A stretch of DNA of 64,000 nt, taken from positions 62,001-126,000 of the forward strand of contig NZ_LAYY01000015.1 of NCBI RefSeq assembly GCF_000986785.1, in the 5' to 3' direction. Positions 7,001 through 15,803 of the stretch are shown here, piece after piece. The notes beneath the pieces are model-generated. The model was not told where the DNA came from, searched no databases, and saw only the letters and a list, made by a program, of their open reading frames with translations. Every line of letters begins with the position of its first letter. Within the stretch, counting starts at the first letter, position 1. The translations under genes were made by a program, and so were the position numbers. Source of the stretch: Mesobacillus campisalis (lineage in GTDB: Bacteria; Bacillota; Bacilli; Bacillales; Cytobacillaceae).

Positions 7001-8335
7001 TTATATGATTCCCAGCGAACTTAGGAAGACCAGCACAATTCCAACAGGGGCTATGTAGCGGATAGCTGCATACCAGATGTCAAACAGAATACCAAGCCCC
7101 TTCGTTCCTTTGTTCAGCTCTTCTTTTACAAGCTCGCGCGGCAAACGGTAGGCCACAAAAAGGGAAATAAACAGTGCGCCAATAGGCAATCCAAGGTTTG
7201 TTACAAGAAAATCGGAGAAATCAAAAATCGACTTTCCAAAAATCTGGACATCTGACAGCACACCAAAGGATAGCGCGCTTGGAACACCAACCATAAAAAT
7301 AAGCAAGCCGCTGATCCAGGAGATTTTCCCTCTCCGGCCTGCATCGTCTTTTACGAGCGCCGCGACCACTATCTCGAGGATGGAGAAGGCCGAGGTCAAG
7401 GTTGCAAATAAAAGGAGAATCAGGAAGATGACCAGGAACACACCGCCAAACGCCATTTCATTAAATACCGCTGGCAGGACGACAAACACAAGTCCTGGGC
7501 CTTCGCCTGGTTCGAAGCCGAGCGCAAAGACGGCCGGGAAAATGACCAGCCCGGCAAGCAGGCAAATAAATATATTCAACCCAACTACCGAAAAGGCTGA
7601 CTTTGTGAGGTTTTCCTTATTGGACAAGTAGGATGCATACGTGACCATAACGGAAATACCGACACTCAATGTGAAAAACGCCTGTCCAAGCGCCATGAGG
7701 ATGGTTTCACCTGTAATGGCAGAGAAATCCGGGTAAAGCAAAAACCTGACACCCTCCATGGCACCGTCGAGTGTCAGCGAGCGGATTCCCAGGATAATAA
7801 AAAACAGAAACAAAGCAGGCATCATGTATTTGCTGGCCCGCTCAATTCCCTTCTGGATGCCGCCTTTCACGACGAAAATCGTCATCAGCATAAAAATGAA
7901 CTGGGCGGCCACCACTTCCACTGGATTGGAAATGACCTCGCCAAAAACCGCTCCATAGTCGGCATCAGTCAAAGATCCTGTTAGGCCGCGCCACAGGTAC
8001 GAAAGAATCCAGCCGCCGACCACACTGTAGAAAGACAGCAGGATAAAGGAAAAAAGGACACCGGCATAGCCGACATAATGCCATTTACTGCCTGGAGCAA
8101 GTTTTTGGTAGGCCCTGACAGCATCTTTTTGGCTGTTGCGCCCGACCATGAATTCCGCTATCAAAATTGGTGCTCCTACAAAGATGGTAAGTATGATGAA
8201 TAAAAGAAAAAAGATGGCTCCCCCATTGGTTCCGGCCAGATAGGGAAATTTCCAGATGGCACCCAAGCCAATCGCCGACCCTGCGGCGGCAAGGATGAAG
8301 CCAAGTTTGGATGTCCATTGTTCATGACTTTTCAT
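7001..8335 (-). CDS. neurotransmitter:Na+ symporter (SNF/NSS) family transporter
   Basis: About 444 residues with a dozen hydrophobic segments, typical of bacterial NSS symporters that import amino acids with sodium. The signature GSAIGLGAIWKFPYLAGTNGG at the N-terminus covers the unwound TM1 substrate/Na+ site and matches the family. I start at 8335 (MKSHEQW), where AAAGGAG stands 11 bases upstream; the in-frame extension to 8428 has no ribosome site. The substrate cannot be told from sequence. It is monocistronic. Confidence 0.9.
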   Translation of the reverse strand: MKSHEQWTSKLGFILAAAGSAIGLGAIWKFPYLAGTNGGAIFFLLFIILTIFVGAPILIAEFMVGRNSQKDAVRAYQKLAPGSKWHYVGYAGVLFSFILLSFYSVVGGWILSYLWRGLTGSLTDADYGAVFGEVISNPVEVVAAQFIFMLMTIFVVKGGIQKGIERASKYMMPALFLFFIILGIRSLTLDGAMEGVRFLLYPDFSAITGETILMALGQAFFTLSVGISVMVTYASYLSNKENLTKSAFSVVGLNIFICLLAGLVIFPAVFALGFEPGEGPGLVFVVLPAVFNEMAFGGVFLVIFLILLLFATLTSAFSILEIVVAALVKDDAGRRGKISWISGLLIFMVGVPSALSFGVLSDVQIFGKSIFDFSDFLVTNLGLPIGALFISLFVAYRLPRELVKEELNKGTKGLGILFDIWYAAIRYIAPVGIVLVFLSSLGII

Positions 8336-8608
8336 ATGTTTATTAACTCCTTTTGCAATTTCAAGCTGATATTTTTCCATGTTACTATGAATGAATGAAA
8401 AAGAGTAGTTATTTTTATTCCCATTCAAATGACCGGGATATTCTTACTATTTGCCAAAAAAGGGCCAGCATTCCTTATTGTGTGAATAAAAGGTCAATCA
8501 CTTCCCTGCATATCCTTTAATGGCCGCAATTTCACACCAGCAGTTCTTCTTTATTTGTAAGACCAGGCTGGAAAGGGCTATATCCTTATATTCACTGGAG
8601 GTGGGCTT

Positions 8609-9037
8609 ATGGCTGTTGTGAAGCATACAGAAGCGGATATCGACCTCCTGGCCAGACTTCTAAGGGCCGAGGCGGAGGGAGAAGGAGACATTGGCATGCT
8701 GCATGTAGGGACAGTCGGCATCAACCGGATCAGGGCCAACTGTTCGGATTTCATAGGATTGCGCACCATTCCTCACATGGTTTTTCAGGAGCATGCTTTC
8801 GAAGCCACACAAAAAGGCTATTTTTATCAGCGGGCAAGGGCCTCGGAAAAGCGCCTCGCCCGCAGGGCAGTCCGCGGGGAACGGTCCTGGCCGGCCCGTT
8901 TCAGTTTATGGTACTTCCGGCCCTCCGGCGATTGCCCCCCAACCTGGTATAACCAGCCATTGGTGGGCCGCTACAAACTACATTGCTTCTACGAACCAAC
9001 CGGAGCCGAATGCGAAAACATCTACAACACCTTTTAA
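8609..9037 (+). CDS. cwlJ: spore cortex-lytic enzyme CwlJ
   Basis: A 142-residue SleB/CwlJ-type cell-wall hydrolase, the length of the B. subtilis protein. Conserved blocks are ARLLRAEAEGEG with the putative catalytic Glu, VGINRIRANCSDF, FYQRAR and the C-terminal CENIYNTF. CwlJ sits in the spore coat and degrades cortex peptidoglycan during Ca-dipicolinate-triggered germination. A GGAGGTGG ribosome site precedes the ATG. GerQ, its usual partner, is not adjacent. A dispersed repeat begins 20 bases after the stop. Confidence 0.95.
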   Translation: MAVVKHTEADIDLLARLLRAEAEGEGDIGMLHVGTVGINRIRANCSDFIGLRTIPHMVFQEHAFEATQKGYFYQRARASEKRLARRAVRGERSWPARFSLWYFRPSGDCPPTWYNQPLVGRYKLHCFYEPTGAECENIYNTF

Positions 9038-9056
9038 AAGGAGTCTTCTTTAAAAA

Positions 9057-9119
9057 GGGGTCTGGCACCCTTCACCACTTCACCGCATCCGGGGTCAGGC
9101 ACCGTTTAGTGCGTTAAAG
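9057..9119. repeat. GGGTCAGGCACC dispersed repeat, cluster 3
   Basis: GGGTCTGGCACCC at 9058 and GGGTCAGGCACCG at 9092 are direct copies 34 bases apart, ending in GCGTTAAAG like the other clusters. It again lies directly downstream of a plus-strand stop codon, here cwlJ. Confidence 0.8.
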
Positions 9120-9244
9120 CAGTGTCATTTCCTATGCTTTTTATGTTTCTCCTTTACACATGGGGATGTTTTGTAGGATATTTTTATTAGGCAATAGACG
9201 AGGAAGTTTCCTGTCAGTACGAAAAGTGTAAAGGAGAACGCAGC

Positions 9245-10180
9245 ATGGCACCTGTCCTATATCAAAATTTTGCTGAAGCTTCGCAAAAATTATTGGAAAT
9301 ATTGAATGCGATTCTGCCAGATAAGACTCTTATGCTGGCGAAAAAAACCCAGAAACATATTAAACTTGAAAAAGTGCTTCATAACGATAATGGTATTCTT
9401 GCTAATGAGGGGGATCTTATACCCGTTGAGGATGTTTACTGACAGCACATTTTATTTGGTGGTCGTGAACCCCTTTTAATTGAAAATACCAGGAAAAATC
9501 CTGTCAGCCAAAACATGCCCCTGACAGAAAAGGCCAATATCGGCTCTTACCTTGGTGTACCCGTGTTTTATCAAAACGGTGAAGTGTATGGCACTCTTTG
9601 TGCGATGGATTCCAAACCATCCACTTACAGTCCGGAGGCTGTAAAAGCGCTTGAAAACTTGTCGCAGCTGTTCGCCTATGTCCTCGACCTCGAAGCGAAA
9701 GCCACAAAAGACCAATTGACAGGTTTGTATAACCGGCATTTTCTTTATCAGCTTTTTGATGAAAAAATCACCCTGGATAAAACGGCTAAGGGCACCCTTA
9801 TGTTCCTTGACCTCGATGGCTTCAAAGCTGTAAATGATAAATATGGCCACGAACTGGGCGACATTGTATTAAAGGAAGTCGCTCACCGGATTCGTAAATG
9901 CCTGCCAGAAAACGGTATAGGCGTCCGGCTGGGCGGCGATGAATTCGTGCTCCTGTTTCCAGAGCTTGCAAATAAAAACAAAATCGAGCAGCATGCCCGG
10001 GAAATTCTTGAAATCATGTCATCCTGGCAAATATACGAACACCAACTTGCCCTATCCACAAGCATTGGAATCACAATTTACCCTGAGGACGAAACAAGAA
10101 TAAGGACGCTGCTGAAATACGCAGATGCCGCCATGTACCAAGCAAAAGAGCACGGCAAAAATTGCTACAGGTTTTTCTGA
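9245..10180 (+). pseudogene. GAF-GGDEF diguanylate cyclase interrupted by in-frame TGA
   Basis: One frame of 311 codons runs from the ATG behind AAAGGAG to the stop at 10180, broken only by a TGA at 9440-9442. Upstream lies the first part of a GAF domain (65 codons). Downstream the GAF domain continues (GGREPLLIENTR, GSYLGVPVF) and is followed by a GGDEF domain: DQLTGLYNR, DLDGFKAVND, and the active-site motif at 9932-9946 (GGDEF). An intact protein would make cyclic di-GMP. In related GAF domains the interrupted position usually holds Cys after Tyr, so one base change in a TGC/TGT codon would explain the stop. The GGDEF part might be made by internal initiation at 9515. Confidence 0.8.
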
Positions 10181-10183
10181 CAA

Positions 10184-10212
10184 AAAGGTGCCCGCAGCGA
10201 ACGGGCACCTTT
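10184..10212. terminator. bidirectional intrinsic terminator
   Basis: AAAGGTGCCCG and CGGGCACCTTT form an 11-bp stem with a 7-base loop. T-rich flanks on both strands would serve both the GGDEF gene (+) and the M20 gene (-). Confidence 0.85.
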
Positions 10213-10225
10213 ACCTACAGCATTG

Positions 10226-11653
10226 TTAATATTGGACAAGCTCTATATCAGAAATGGCAGGAGCTGGCGGTTTTGCACCTTGTGGAATTCCGGGTTTATA
10301 GGTCTTTCCCGCTGTTGCTGCTGAATATTCAGCTTTTGCTTTTGTGATGAGCTCACAATCAGTAAACAGGTCAAAAAGAGAAAGTGCCATCGTTTTCGCA
10401 GCAAGATGCATCCCTTTGAAACCAATCGAAGAGCCATAGGAAGCTGTCGCCTGCCAGGAATGAGCCTGTACGCCGACTGGCGCACAAGTTGTCATCACCT
10501 GTCCGACAGGAGTAATCCAGCTTACATCCCCGACATCTGTCGACCCTCCGACTGACACACCTTTTAATTGAGGGTAATAATGAAAACCGGCAGGAAGCAG
10601 CTCTTGGAACCGGCTCCCATATTGCTTGCGTGACATTTCCACTATTTTAGGGTCAACCATTGAAACCAGCTCTTTGGCAAATTCTTTTTCAGCTGCTGAA
10701 TAATCAGGAGCACCCGACAATTTCATATTTTCCAGCATCACCCCGTTCAATGTATCATTAGGAAGAGTTTCAAAACAAAAGGCAAGAATCTCATCAGTAA
10801 CTTCCGTCTCTGTCATTAGTGCCGCCCCTGCTGCAATCTTTCGGATTCTTTCAAGCATATCATCTACCTGTTCCTTCGCTGCTCCCCTCAAGTAATACCA
10901 TACGCTTGCCTGATCAGGAACAATATTCGGAGCCATCCCGCCATCCGTAATCACATAGTGGATCCGGGAACCATCCTGAACATGTTCCCGCATATAATTG
11001 CTTCCTACATTCATCAGCTCCACAGCATCCAGCGCGCTCCTGCCTGCATGCGGCGCCGCAGCGGCATGGGCCGTAACTCCCTTAAAGTGAAACTTAATCG
11101 AGACCATTGCCTGCATGCTCATATTTGCAGCGATATTGGAAGTCCCCGGATGCCATGTCAAGGCACAGTCCAAGTCATCAAACACCCCTTCCCTGGCCAT
11201 GAAGGTCTTCCCTGATAACACCTCTTCTGCTGGGCAGCCATAGTAGCGGAGGGTTCCTTTCAACTCCCCATTATCCATCAATTGCTTGATTGCGACAGCA
11301 GCTTCAACTCCTGCAGTTCCGAGAAGATTGTGTCCACACCCATGCCCAGGTCCGTTAGGAATGATTTCACTGCGAGTGGAACTGACCTCTTGCGACAATC
11401 CTGGAAGTGCATCATATTCGCCTAAAATTCCGATTATGGGACTGCCAGAGCCATATTCAGCCACAAACGCAGTCCTTACACCGCCAATGTTCTCCCAAAT
11501 TCGAAATCCCCTGTCTGCCAGGTGTGTCATCTGCAATTCTGAAGCAAATCTTTCTTCATAGGCTACCTGGGGGTTTTTCCATATTTCTTCTGCCATTCTT
11601 GTATACTCTTCATCCTTCGATTCCAGCCACTCCAAAATGGATTGTTTGTTCAT
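10226..11653 (-). CDS. M20-family metallo-amidohydrolase, AbgB-like
   Basis: About 475 residues of the M20D amidohydrolase class (AbgB-type), which splits amide bonds such as those of aminobenzoyl-glutamate or N-acyl amino acids with a two-metal site. Visible metal-ligand blocks are GEYDALPG, GPGHGCGHNLLG, CPAEEVLSGK and ALTWHPG, followed by the dimerisation domain after VSIKFHFKG. I start at 11653 (MNKQ), directly behind GGAGAGGG; the 12-residue upstream extension is unsupported. It lies downstream of two membrane-protein genes in the same direction, so it probably acts on what they transport. Confidence 0.88.
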   Translation of the reverse strand: MNKQSILEWLESKDEEYTRMAEEIWKNPQVAYEERFASELQMTHLADRGFRIWENIGGVRTAFVAEYGSGSPIIGILGEYDALPGLSQEVSSTRSEIIPNGPGHGCGHNLLGTAGVEAAVAIKQLMDNGELKGTLRYYGCPAEEVLSGKTFMAREGVFDDLDCALTWHPGTSNIAANMSMQAMVSIKFHFKGVTAHAAAAPHAGRSALDAVELMNVGSNYMREHVQDGSRIHYVITDGGMAPNIVPDQASVWYYLRGAAKEQVDDMLERIRKIAAGAALMTETEVTDEILAFCFETLPNDTLNGVMLENMKLSGAPDYSAAEKEFAKELVSMVDPKIVEMSRKQYGSRFQELLPAGFHYYPQLKGVSVGGSTDVGDVSWITPVGQVMTTCAPVGVQAHSWQATASYGSSIGFKGMHLAAKTMALSLFDLFTDCELITKAKAEYSAATAGKTYKPGIPQGAKPPAPAISDIELVQY

Positions 11654-11675
11654 TTTACCCTCTCCTATTAAAAAA

Positions 11676-12386
11676 TTAGATTGCAGCACCAGAATGTTTT
11701 CTTTTTTCCACCCAGATGCAGATAGCTACGGTCATTAAGATACAGACAACTCCTTTTAAAAAAGCAACAATGGGCATAAGATTTACCGTGAGCCCCACTG
11801 CAAGGGCTACCGCTCCATATACTGGTTTCTTTACAGCAAACTGAGCGAGAATTCCACCAAAAATAGCCGGGACAATATAAGGAAATACCTCTTGGATAGA
11901 GGCTGGTATGATTGAAATAAGATGGGATCCTGCCAAAATGATGACCATCAATATGGACATGTTCATCAGCGACGCCGCCCCGATGGCAAGAGCAGCGGTA
12001 ACTTCACCTTTTTTCGTTCCCGGGACTGCTCCAATGGCATTTTGTGCTGCCGCAGCTGAGGGAAGGCACATATTGGAGATGTTTCCTGTCAAAAAGGCCT
12101 GGTATGTACCCGATACCCCCAAGGTAGGATAATAGGAGATTGGCTCCATTACCCACGCATACCCCACCATGGCAGCATAAGCCGCGAATCCTGCCATGAT
12201 TGGCTGCCAGCCTGGATGGAAGCCAAGAACAAAGGATAAATAAAGCGGCAGCGAAATAGTCAGGACAAGAACAATAGAGATGGTCAGCCTGCCCCAAAAA
12301 TGGGACTTACGGTGAAATTGTTCCATCCCTAAAACCACACTCGCTTCCAACTGCTTTGCTTTTAAGCTGCTTTCACTGATCGCCAA
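11676..12386 (-). CDS. multi-pass membrane protein, partner of the DUF5058 protein
   Basis: A protein of about 236 residues with roughly six hydrophobic segments after a charged N-terminus (SESSLKAKQLEASVVLGMEQF). No family was recognised with confidence. Its stop is 23 bases before the M20 gene, and its start is within 20 bases of the DUF5058 stop, so the three look like one operon. Its glycine/alanine-rich TM segments and small size suit a transporter half. I favour a TTG at 12386, 9 bases after GGGG; the ATG at 12395 directly abuts that site. Function as a permease subunit is inference. Confidence 0.7.
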   Translation of the reverse strand: MAISESSLKAKQLEASVVLGMEQFHRKSHFWGRLTISIVLVLTISLPLYLSFVLGFHPGWQPIMAGFAAYAAMVGYAWVMEPISYYPTLGVSGTYQAFLTGNISNMCLPSAAAAQNAIGAVPGTKKGEVTAALAIGAASLMNMSILMVIILAGSHLISIIPASIQEVFPYIVPAIFGGILAQFAVKKPVYGAVALAVGLTVNLMPIVAFLKGVVCILMTVAICIWVEKRKHSGAAI

Positions 12387-12401
12387 GTCTATCATCCCCT
12401 T

Positions 12402-13118
12402 TTAAAGTGTATAGTAGCTGACTGATAGAGCGGCGAGGATCGAGAGACCCAGTGACCACTCATTAAGCCAGCTCAAGTGTTTTTTCCTGCTGGCCGTAAA
12501 GCTGACGATTACCATCGTCATAGCGGATATGGCAACGGCAAGTGCAGTATTGTACCCTTTCAGCACCTCCCCACTGGCAAAGTTGGCAAATACCGCAAGC
12601 ATGGCAGCGGTGGAAACAATGGTCATAACTGAAAAGCCCCTTCGCCTGCTTTTATCCGATACTTTTTTCTCCATTCTCCCTAACGATTTTGTAAAAAGCA
12701 CGGTGAACAGCAGCCAGCCTGATCCACCAAGACATAGCACCCAGACAACCGTTACAAAAGCATGTCTGCCAAAGTCTGAGGCTCCTAGTTCCGTCCCAAA
12801 TGCACTCGCCGCAATCGTTGCTCCCATGGATTCCGTAGCAGCAGATCCGATGATCCCTATGCGCATTAAGGTTAGAGGATCCCCCAGTAACGTGATCAGG
12901 GAAACTGCGACGATCATAATGCCGAGTGACGGCCCGATTGCATTGATTGTGCCAACCTTAATCGCGGTCTTCACTTCACTATGGGACATGCCCACACTCT
13001 CACTTGCCCTGGAGGCCAACCGGATAAATGTGATCCCCTGGAAGACAACCACTCCAATAATCAGTAGTGAAAATATCCATAACACGGGGTTATTGGCCAA
13101 TTGCATTGCTCCTTCCAT
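12402..13118 (-). CDS. DUF5058-family membrane protein
   Basis: A 238-residue membrane protein that fits the DUF5058 pattern: NNPVLWI at the N-terminus, then a hydrophobic helix running into FIRLA, and NAIGPSLGIMIVAVSLI with the IGPS motif. Six or so membrane segments are predicted. The ATG at 13118 is 7 bases after GGAGG; the GTG at 13124 overlaps it. It is first in the operon with its membrane partner and the M20 hydrolase. The 200-base upstream region contains two direct TGGAAGCT copies 53 bases apart (13186 and 13239), a possible regulator site. Confidence 0.75.
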   Translation of the reverse strand: MEGAMQLANNPVLWIFSLLIIGVVVFQGITFIRLASRASESVGMSHSEVKTAIKVGTINAIGPSLGIMIVAVSLITLLGDPLTLMRIGIIGSAATESMGATIAASAFGTELGASDFGRHAFVTVVWVLCLGGSGWLLFTVLFTKSLGRMEKKVSDKSRRRGFSVMTIVSTAAMLAVFANFASGEVLKGYNTALAVAISAMTMVIVSFTASRKKHLSWLNEWSLGLSILAALSVSYYTL

Positions 13119-13291
13119 ATCCACTCCTCCTTCTTTAAAAGCTTGGTTTCATTAAAAAGGACATTAGAATGATTCGCAATCGTTTTGGAAGCTCTTCTGA
13201 CAAGGAATTTATAAAAAGGAATAGCAATAAAAATTGTATGGAAGCTATTCTTACAACTCGGTGGAAGAGATGGAAGATTCCCTTTATAATC

Positions 13292-13334
13292 AAAAAAAGG
13301 AAAGCGGCCCTTAATCCTGCCGCTTTCCTCTTTT
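13292..13334 (-). terminator. intrinsic terminator of yhfK
   Basis: GGAAAGCGGC (13299-13308) pairs with GCCGCTTTCC (13319-13328), a 10-bp stem with A/T runs on both sides. It serves the minus-strand gene ending at 13342. Confidence 0.8.
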
Positions 13335-13341
13335 AGTTGTC

Positions 13342-13986
13342 TTACAGAGCCTTCAAAGCCTCTGCAATCGGGGTCTCCCCGCCGACCAGATCAAATGATC
13401 TTTTAAACGTTCGTTCCTCATCCAGAGCATGCAGGATGACACCTGCGACATCTTCACGCGGAATGCTGCCCCGTTCGAGATTTTCAGCTGCTTTGACTTT
13501 CCCTGTACCCGGCTCGTTAATTAGTCCGCCCGGACGGACAATGGTATAATTCAACGCACTTTGCAGCAAGGCACGGTCAGCGTAATGCTTGGCTGCAAAG
13601 TAAGGTTTGATCCGCTCGCTCCAATTTTCCCGGCGATGCGCCTGGATGGCGCTGACCATGATGAACCGATCAATGCCTGCCTGCTCTGCCGCTTCCACTG
13701 TTTTTACAGCCCCGTCCAAGTCAATCAGCAAGGTTTTATCCAGCCCGGTATGTCCCCCTGATCCAGCGGTGAAAACAATTGCATCGCAGCCTTTCGCCGC
13801 CTGGGCGATGTCATCCACGCTTCCCTCCAGGCTGGCCAGCACGGTTTCAACTCCAATGCTTCGGAAGTATTCCTGCTGCTCTTCCTTGCGAACCATTGCC
13901 CTTGCCTCATGCTTTCCGCTGTCTTTTAAAAGCTGGACCAAGTGACGCCCGATCTGGCCATTGGCACCTACAACCAATACTTTCAT
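13342..13986 (-). CDS. yhfK: NAD(P)-binding atypical SDR, YhfK-like
   Basis: A 214-residue atypical SDR that resembles B. subtilis YhfK along its whole length. Visible features are the N-terminal dinucleotide loop GANGQIG, VFTAGSGG, the block RFIMVSAIQAHRRENW, AKHYAD in place of the usual YxxxK, and TIVRPGGL. Its reaction is unknown; relatives are often stress-induced NADPH-binding proteins. It stands alone with its own terminator. Confidence 0.88.
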   Translation of the reverse strand: MKVLVVGANGQIGRHLVQLLKDSGKHEARAMVRKEEQQEYFRSIGVETVLASLEGSVDDIAQAAKGCDAIVFTAGSGGHTGLDKTLLIDLDGAVKTVEAAEQAGIDRFIMVSAIQAHRRENWSERIKPYFAAKHYADRALLQSALNYTIVRPGGLINEPGTGKVKAAENLERGSIPREDVAGVILHALDEERTFKRSFDLVGGETPIAEALKAL

Positions 13987-14076
13987 GCAATCAAGCTCCT
14001 TTCGCGTTTGTATCGTTCCATTCTAATATAAAACACCCTTCGGCACCCAACGTCCTGCTTCCCCTCATCATGAATC

Positions 14077-14877
14077 TCACATCAAACCCGACTGCTGGCT
14101 TGAAGCAACCATCCGTCGCGGCCGGGCGGAATAGTACCATTGCCAGCAAAAAAGAATGATCAAGCCAAGGTCGACTGCGTCCCCGCCATAATACATCAGC
14201 ATCGCACCAGTCTCTGCCTGCACCGGGTCCACTCCGTCGGGCGGATTGGCGTAAATGTACTTTGACAAAATCCCGTGGCCGGCGAGTGCGAGGACAAAGA
14301 TGATGCCCCTGTAGAGAAAAGGCCTCCGGTGCGGAACCGGATCAATGTAAATCATGGCTGCGCTAAACAGATAGCCTGCAAAGAACACATGGATATGTAC
14401 CAAGGCATGCAAACCTGGATGATGATGCATCATTTCATAGAGCGAGGTGGTGTACAATAGCCACAAACCTCCGATATTCATGACAGCCGCCACAAACGGG
14501 TCGCCAATGACACGCACATACCTGCCCTTAAGAAAGGCAGAGAGCCTGCGGGCGTTCTTCACGTCAAGGGCCCTCATCAAAAGAGTCATCGGCGCTGATA
14601 AAACAAGCAGGAGCGGCGCAAGCATCCCGAGAAGCAAATGTCCCAGCATATGGACGGCAAAATCCGTATGTGCCATTTCTGCCAGCGGACCGGTTACAGC
14701 CGCTGCTGCACATAAAATACCTGCCATCCAAAAGAGAGACCTGTATAGAGGCCATTTATTATGCTTGCGGTTAGCTGCCCATACAGCCCAAAGATAGCCA
14801 GCCAGTGCAAGGAAAGCTCCCAAGGCCATCCCTTGCTTCCAGACAAGGAACCAGGAAGCATGATTATTCATGTGCAT
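14077..14877 (-). CDS. ctaG: CtaG-type caa3 cytochrome oxidase assembly protein
   Basis: About 266 residues with seven or so hydrophobic helices, matching the CtaG_caa3 family needed for CuA-site assembly in caa3 oxidases. Histidine-rich membrane motifs such as FAVHMLGHLLLGMLAPL and MMHHHPGLHALVHIHVFFAG are typical and may bind copper. I place the start at 14877; another ATG at 14871 shares the same GGAGG site. It overlaps the end of the DUF2243 gene, so the pair is translationally coupled. No oxidase subunit genes lie nearby. Confidence 0.85.
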   Translation of the reverse strand: MHMNNHASWFLVWKQGMALGAFLALAGYLWAVWAANRKHNKWPLYRSLFWMAGILCAAAAVTGPLAEMAHTDFAVHMLGHLLLGMLAPLLLVLSAPMTLLMRALDVKNARRLSAFLKGRYVRVIGDPFVAAVMNIGGLWLLYTTSLYEMMHHHPGLHALVHIHVFFAGYLFSAAMIYIDPVPHRRPFLYRGIIFVLALAGHGILSKYIYANPPDGVDPVQAETGAMLMYYGGDAVDLGLIILFCWQWYYSARPRRMVASSQQSGLM

Positions 14878-15358
14878 CTCCGCCTCCCCCGAATTTCCGT
14901 GATTGCCTCCGGGCACGATTCATAAGGAGCAGACCGGCAGCCAGCATTCCTGCAGCCAAAAGGTTCCACGTCAAATCATATGGAAAAATATCCACGTTAT
15001 AACGTATCTGGTGGATGCGCATCAGCTTATGCTGAATAATCCCATCATATAATTGAAACCCTCCGGCCCCGATCCAAACTCCTGCCATCCATTTCATAAA
15101 CCAATACGCATTCCGGCGCCTAAGGTCAGCAAGCAGGAACAGGCCTCCGACCGTGGCAAACCAGCTGATGGCATGGAAAAAACCATCCGAAACAAGGCCA
15201 ATGCTGGTGGTCGACTTATCGTAAAAATGATGCCAGTGTAGAAGCTGATGAAAAAGAGCTTCATCCAGAAAGGCGACCAAGCCGATTCCGAAAAGGAGTC
15301 CCGACCATATATTCCGCGTGCCATGGGCAATAGCGGCATCACTTAGGTTTTTTTGCAT
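14864..15358 (-). CDS. DUF2243 family membrane protein
   Basis: A 164-residue membrane protein with four hydrophobic segments and the family's typical N-terminal block GLVAFLDEALFHQLLHWHHFYD. The histidine cluster and the coupling to ctaG suggest a role in copper or oxidase assembly, but this is inferred from context. The C-terminus is glycine-rich and acidic (GGGGDAHE) and overlaps the ctaG start. Confidence 0.8.
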   Translation of the reverse strand: MQKNLSDAAIAHGTRNIWSGLLFGIGLVAFLDEALFHQLLHWHHFYDKSTTSIGLVSDGFFHAISWFATVGGLFLLADLRRRNAYWFMKWMAGVWIGAGGFQLYDGIIQHKLMRIHQIRYNVDIFPYDLTWNLLAAGMLAAGLLLMNRARRQSRKFGGGGDAHE

Positions 15359-15445
15359 TCAACACTTCCTCCTGCCGGCAGTTAGTTTTTACCATTTTAC
15401 CCATAGAAGAGGTCCACCAAAACCAGCATAATTGCATAAAAAAAC

Positions 15446-15483
15446 AAAAGGCTGACCCAAGTTTTTCTTGGTGTCAGCCTTTT
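15446..15483 (-). terminator. intrinsic terminator of the SRPBCC-ArsR pair
   Basis: AAAAGGCTGAC pairs with GTCAGCCTTTT around an inner CCAAG/CTTGG stem. The arm overlaps the ArsR stop codon at 15474. Confidence 0.8.
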
Positions 15484-15803
15484 GACTGCTCGTCATTTTC
15501 AACAAGATGTTTCAGCATCGACAATTTGTTGCTCCAGAACTGCTCATAATACGAGAGCCACTCCTGCACTTTCTCAAGAGGTTCCGGCTGCAGGGTGTAC
15601 AGCTTTTCCCTGCCTTCCTTTCTCGAACTGACCAATTTTGCCTCCGAAAGGATGTGAAGATGTTTGACGACAGCTGTGCGGCTGATGGGAAAATGCGTTG
15701 CAATGGATGAAATCGGCATTTCCTTTTTAGCAAGCAGGCGCAGAACCTCCCGGCGGGTTGGATCGGCAATCGCCTGGAAAACATCATGCTTCGCTGCAGA
15801 CAC
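15474..15803 (-). CDS. ArsR-family winged-helix regulator
   Basis: A 109-residue ArsR/HTH_20-type repressor without metal-binding cysteines. Seen are the helix pair FQAIADPTRREVLRLLAK and the recognition helix region ISRTAVVKHLHILSEAKLV, then a C-terminal tail rich in aromatics. The start is GTG at 15803, immediately after the TAA of the SRPBCC gene and behind GGAAGGA. This pairing with an AHSA1/SRPBCC protein is common in Bacillaceae. A palindrome over the putative operon promoter suggests self-repression. Confidence 0.88.
   Translation of the reverse strand: MSAAKHDVFQAIADPTRREVLRLLAKKEMPISSIATHFPISRTAVVKHLHILSEAKLVSSRKEGREKLYTLQPEPLEKVQEWLSYYEQFWSNKLSMLKHLVENDEQSKG

Noticed and set aside
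9440-9442. TGA as a selenocysteine codon in the GAF-GGDEF gene
   Set aside because: A Cys position makes this tempting, but no convincing SECIS-like hairpin follows and GAF-GGDEF selenoproteins are not known to me. A nonsense mutation is simpler.
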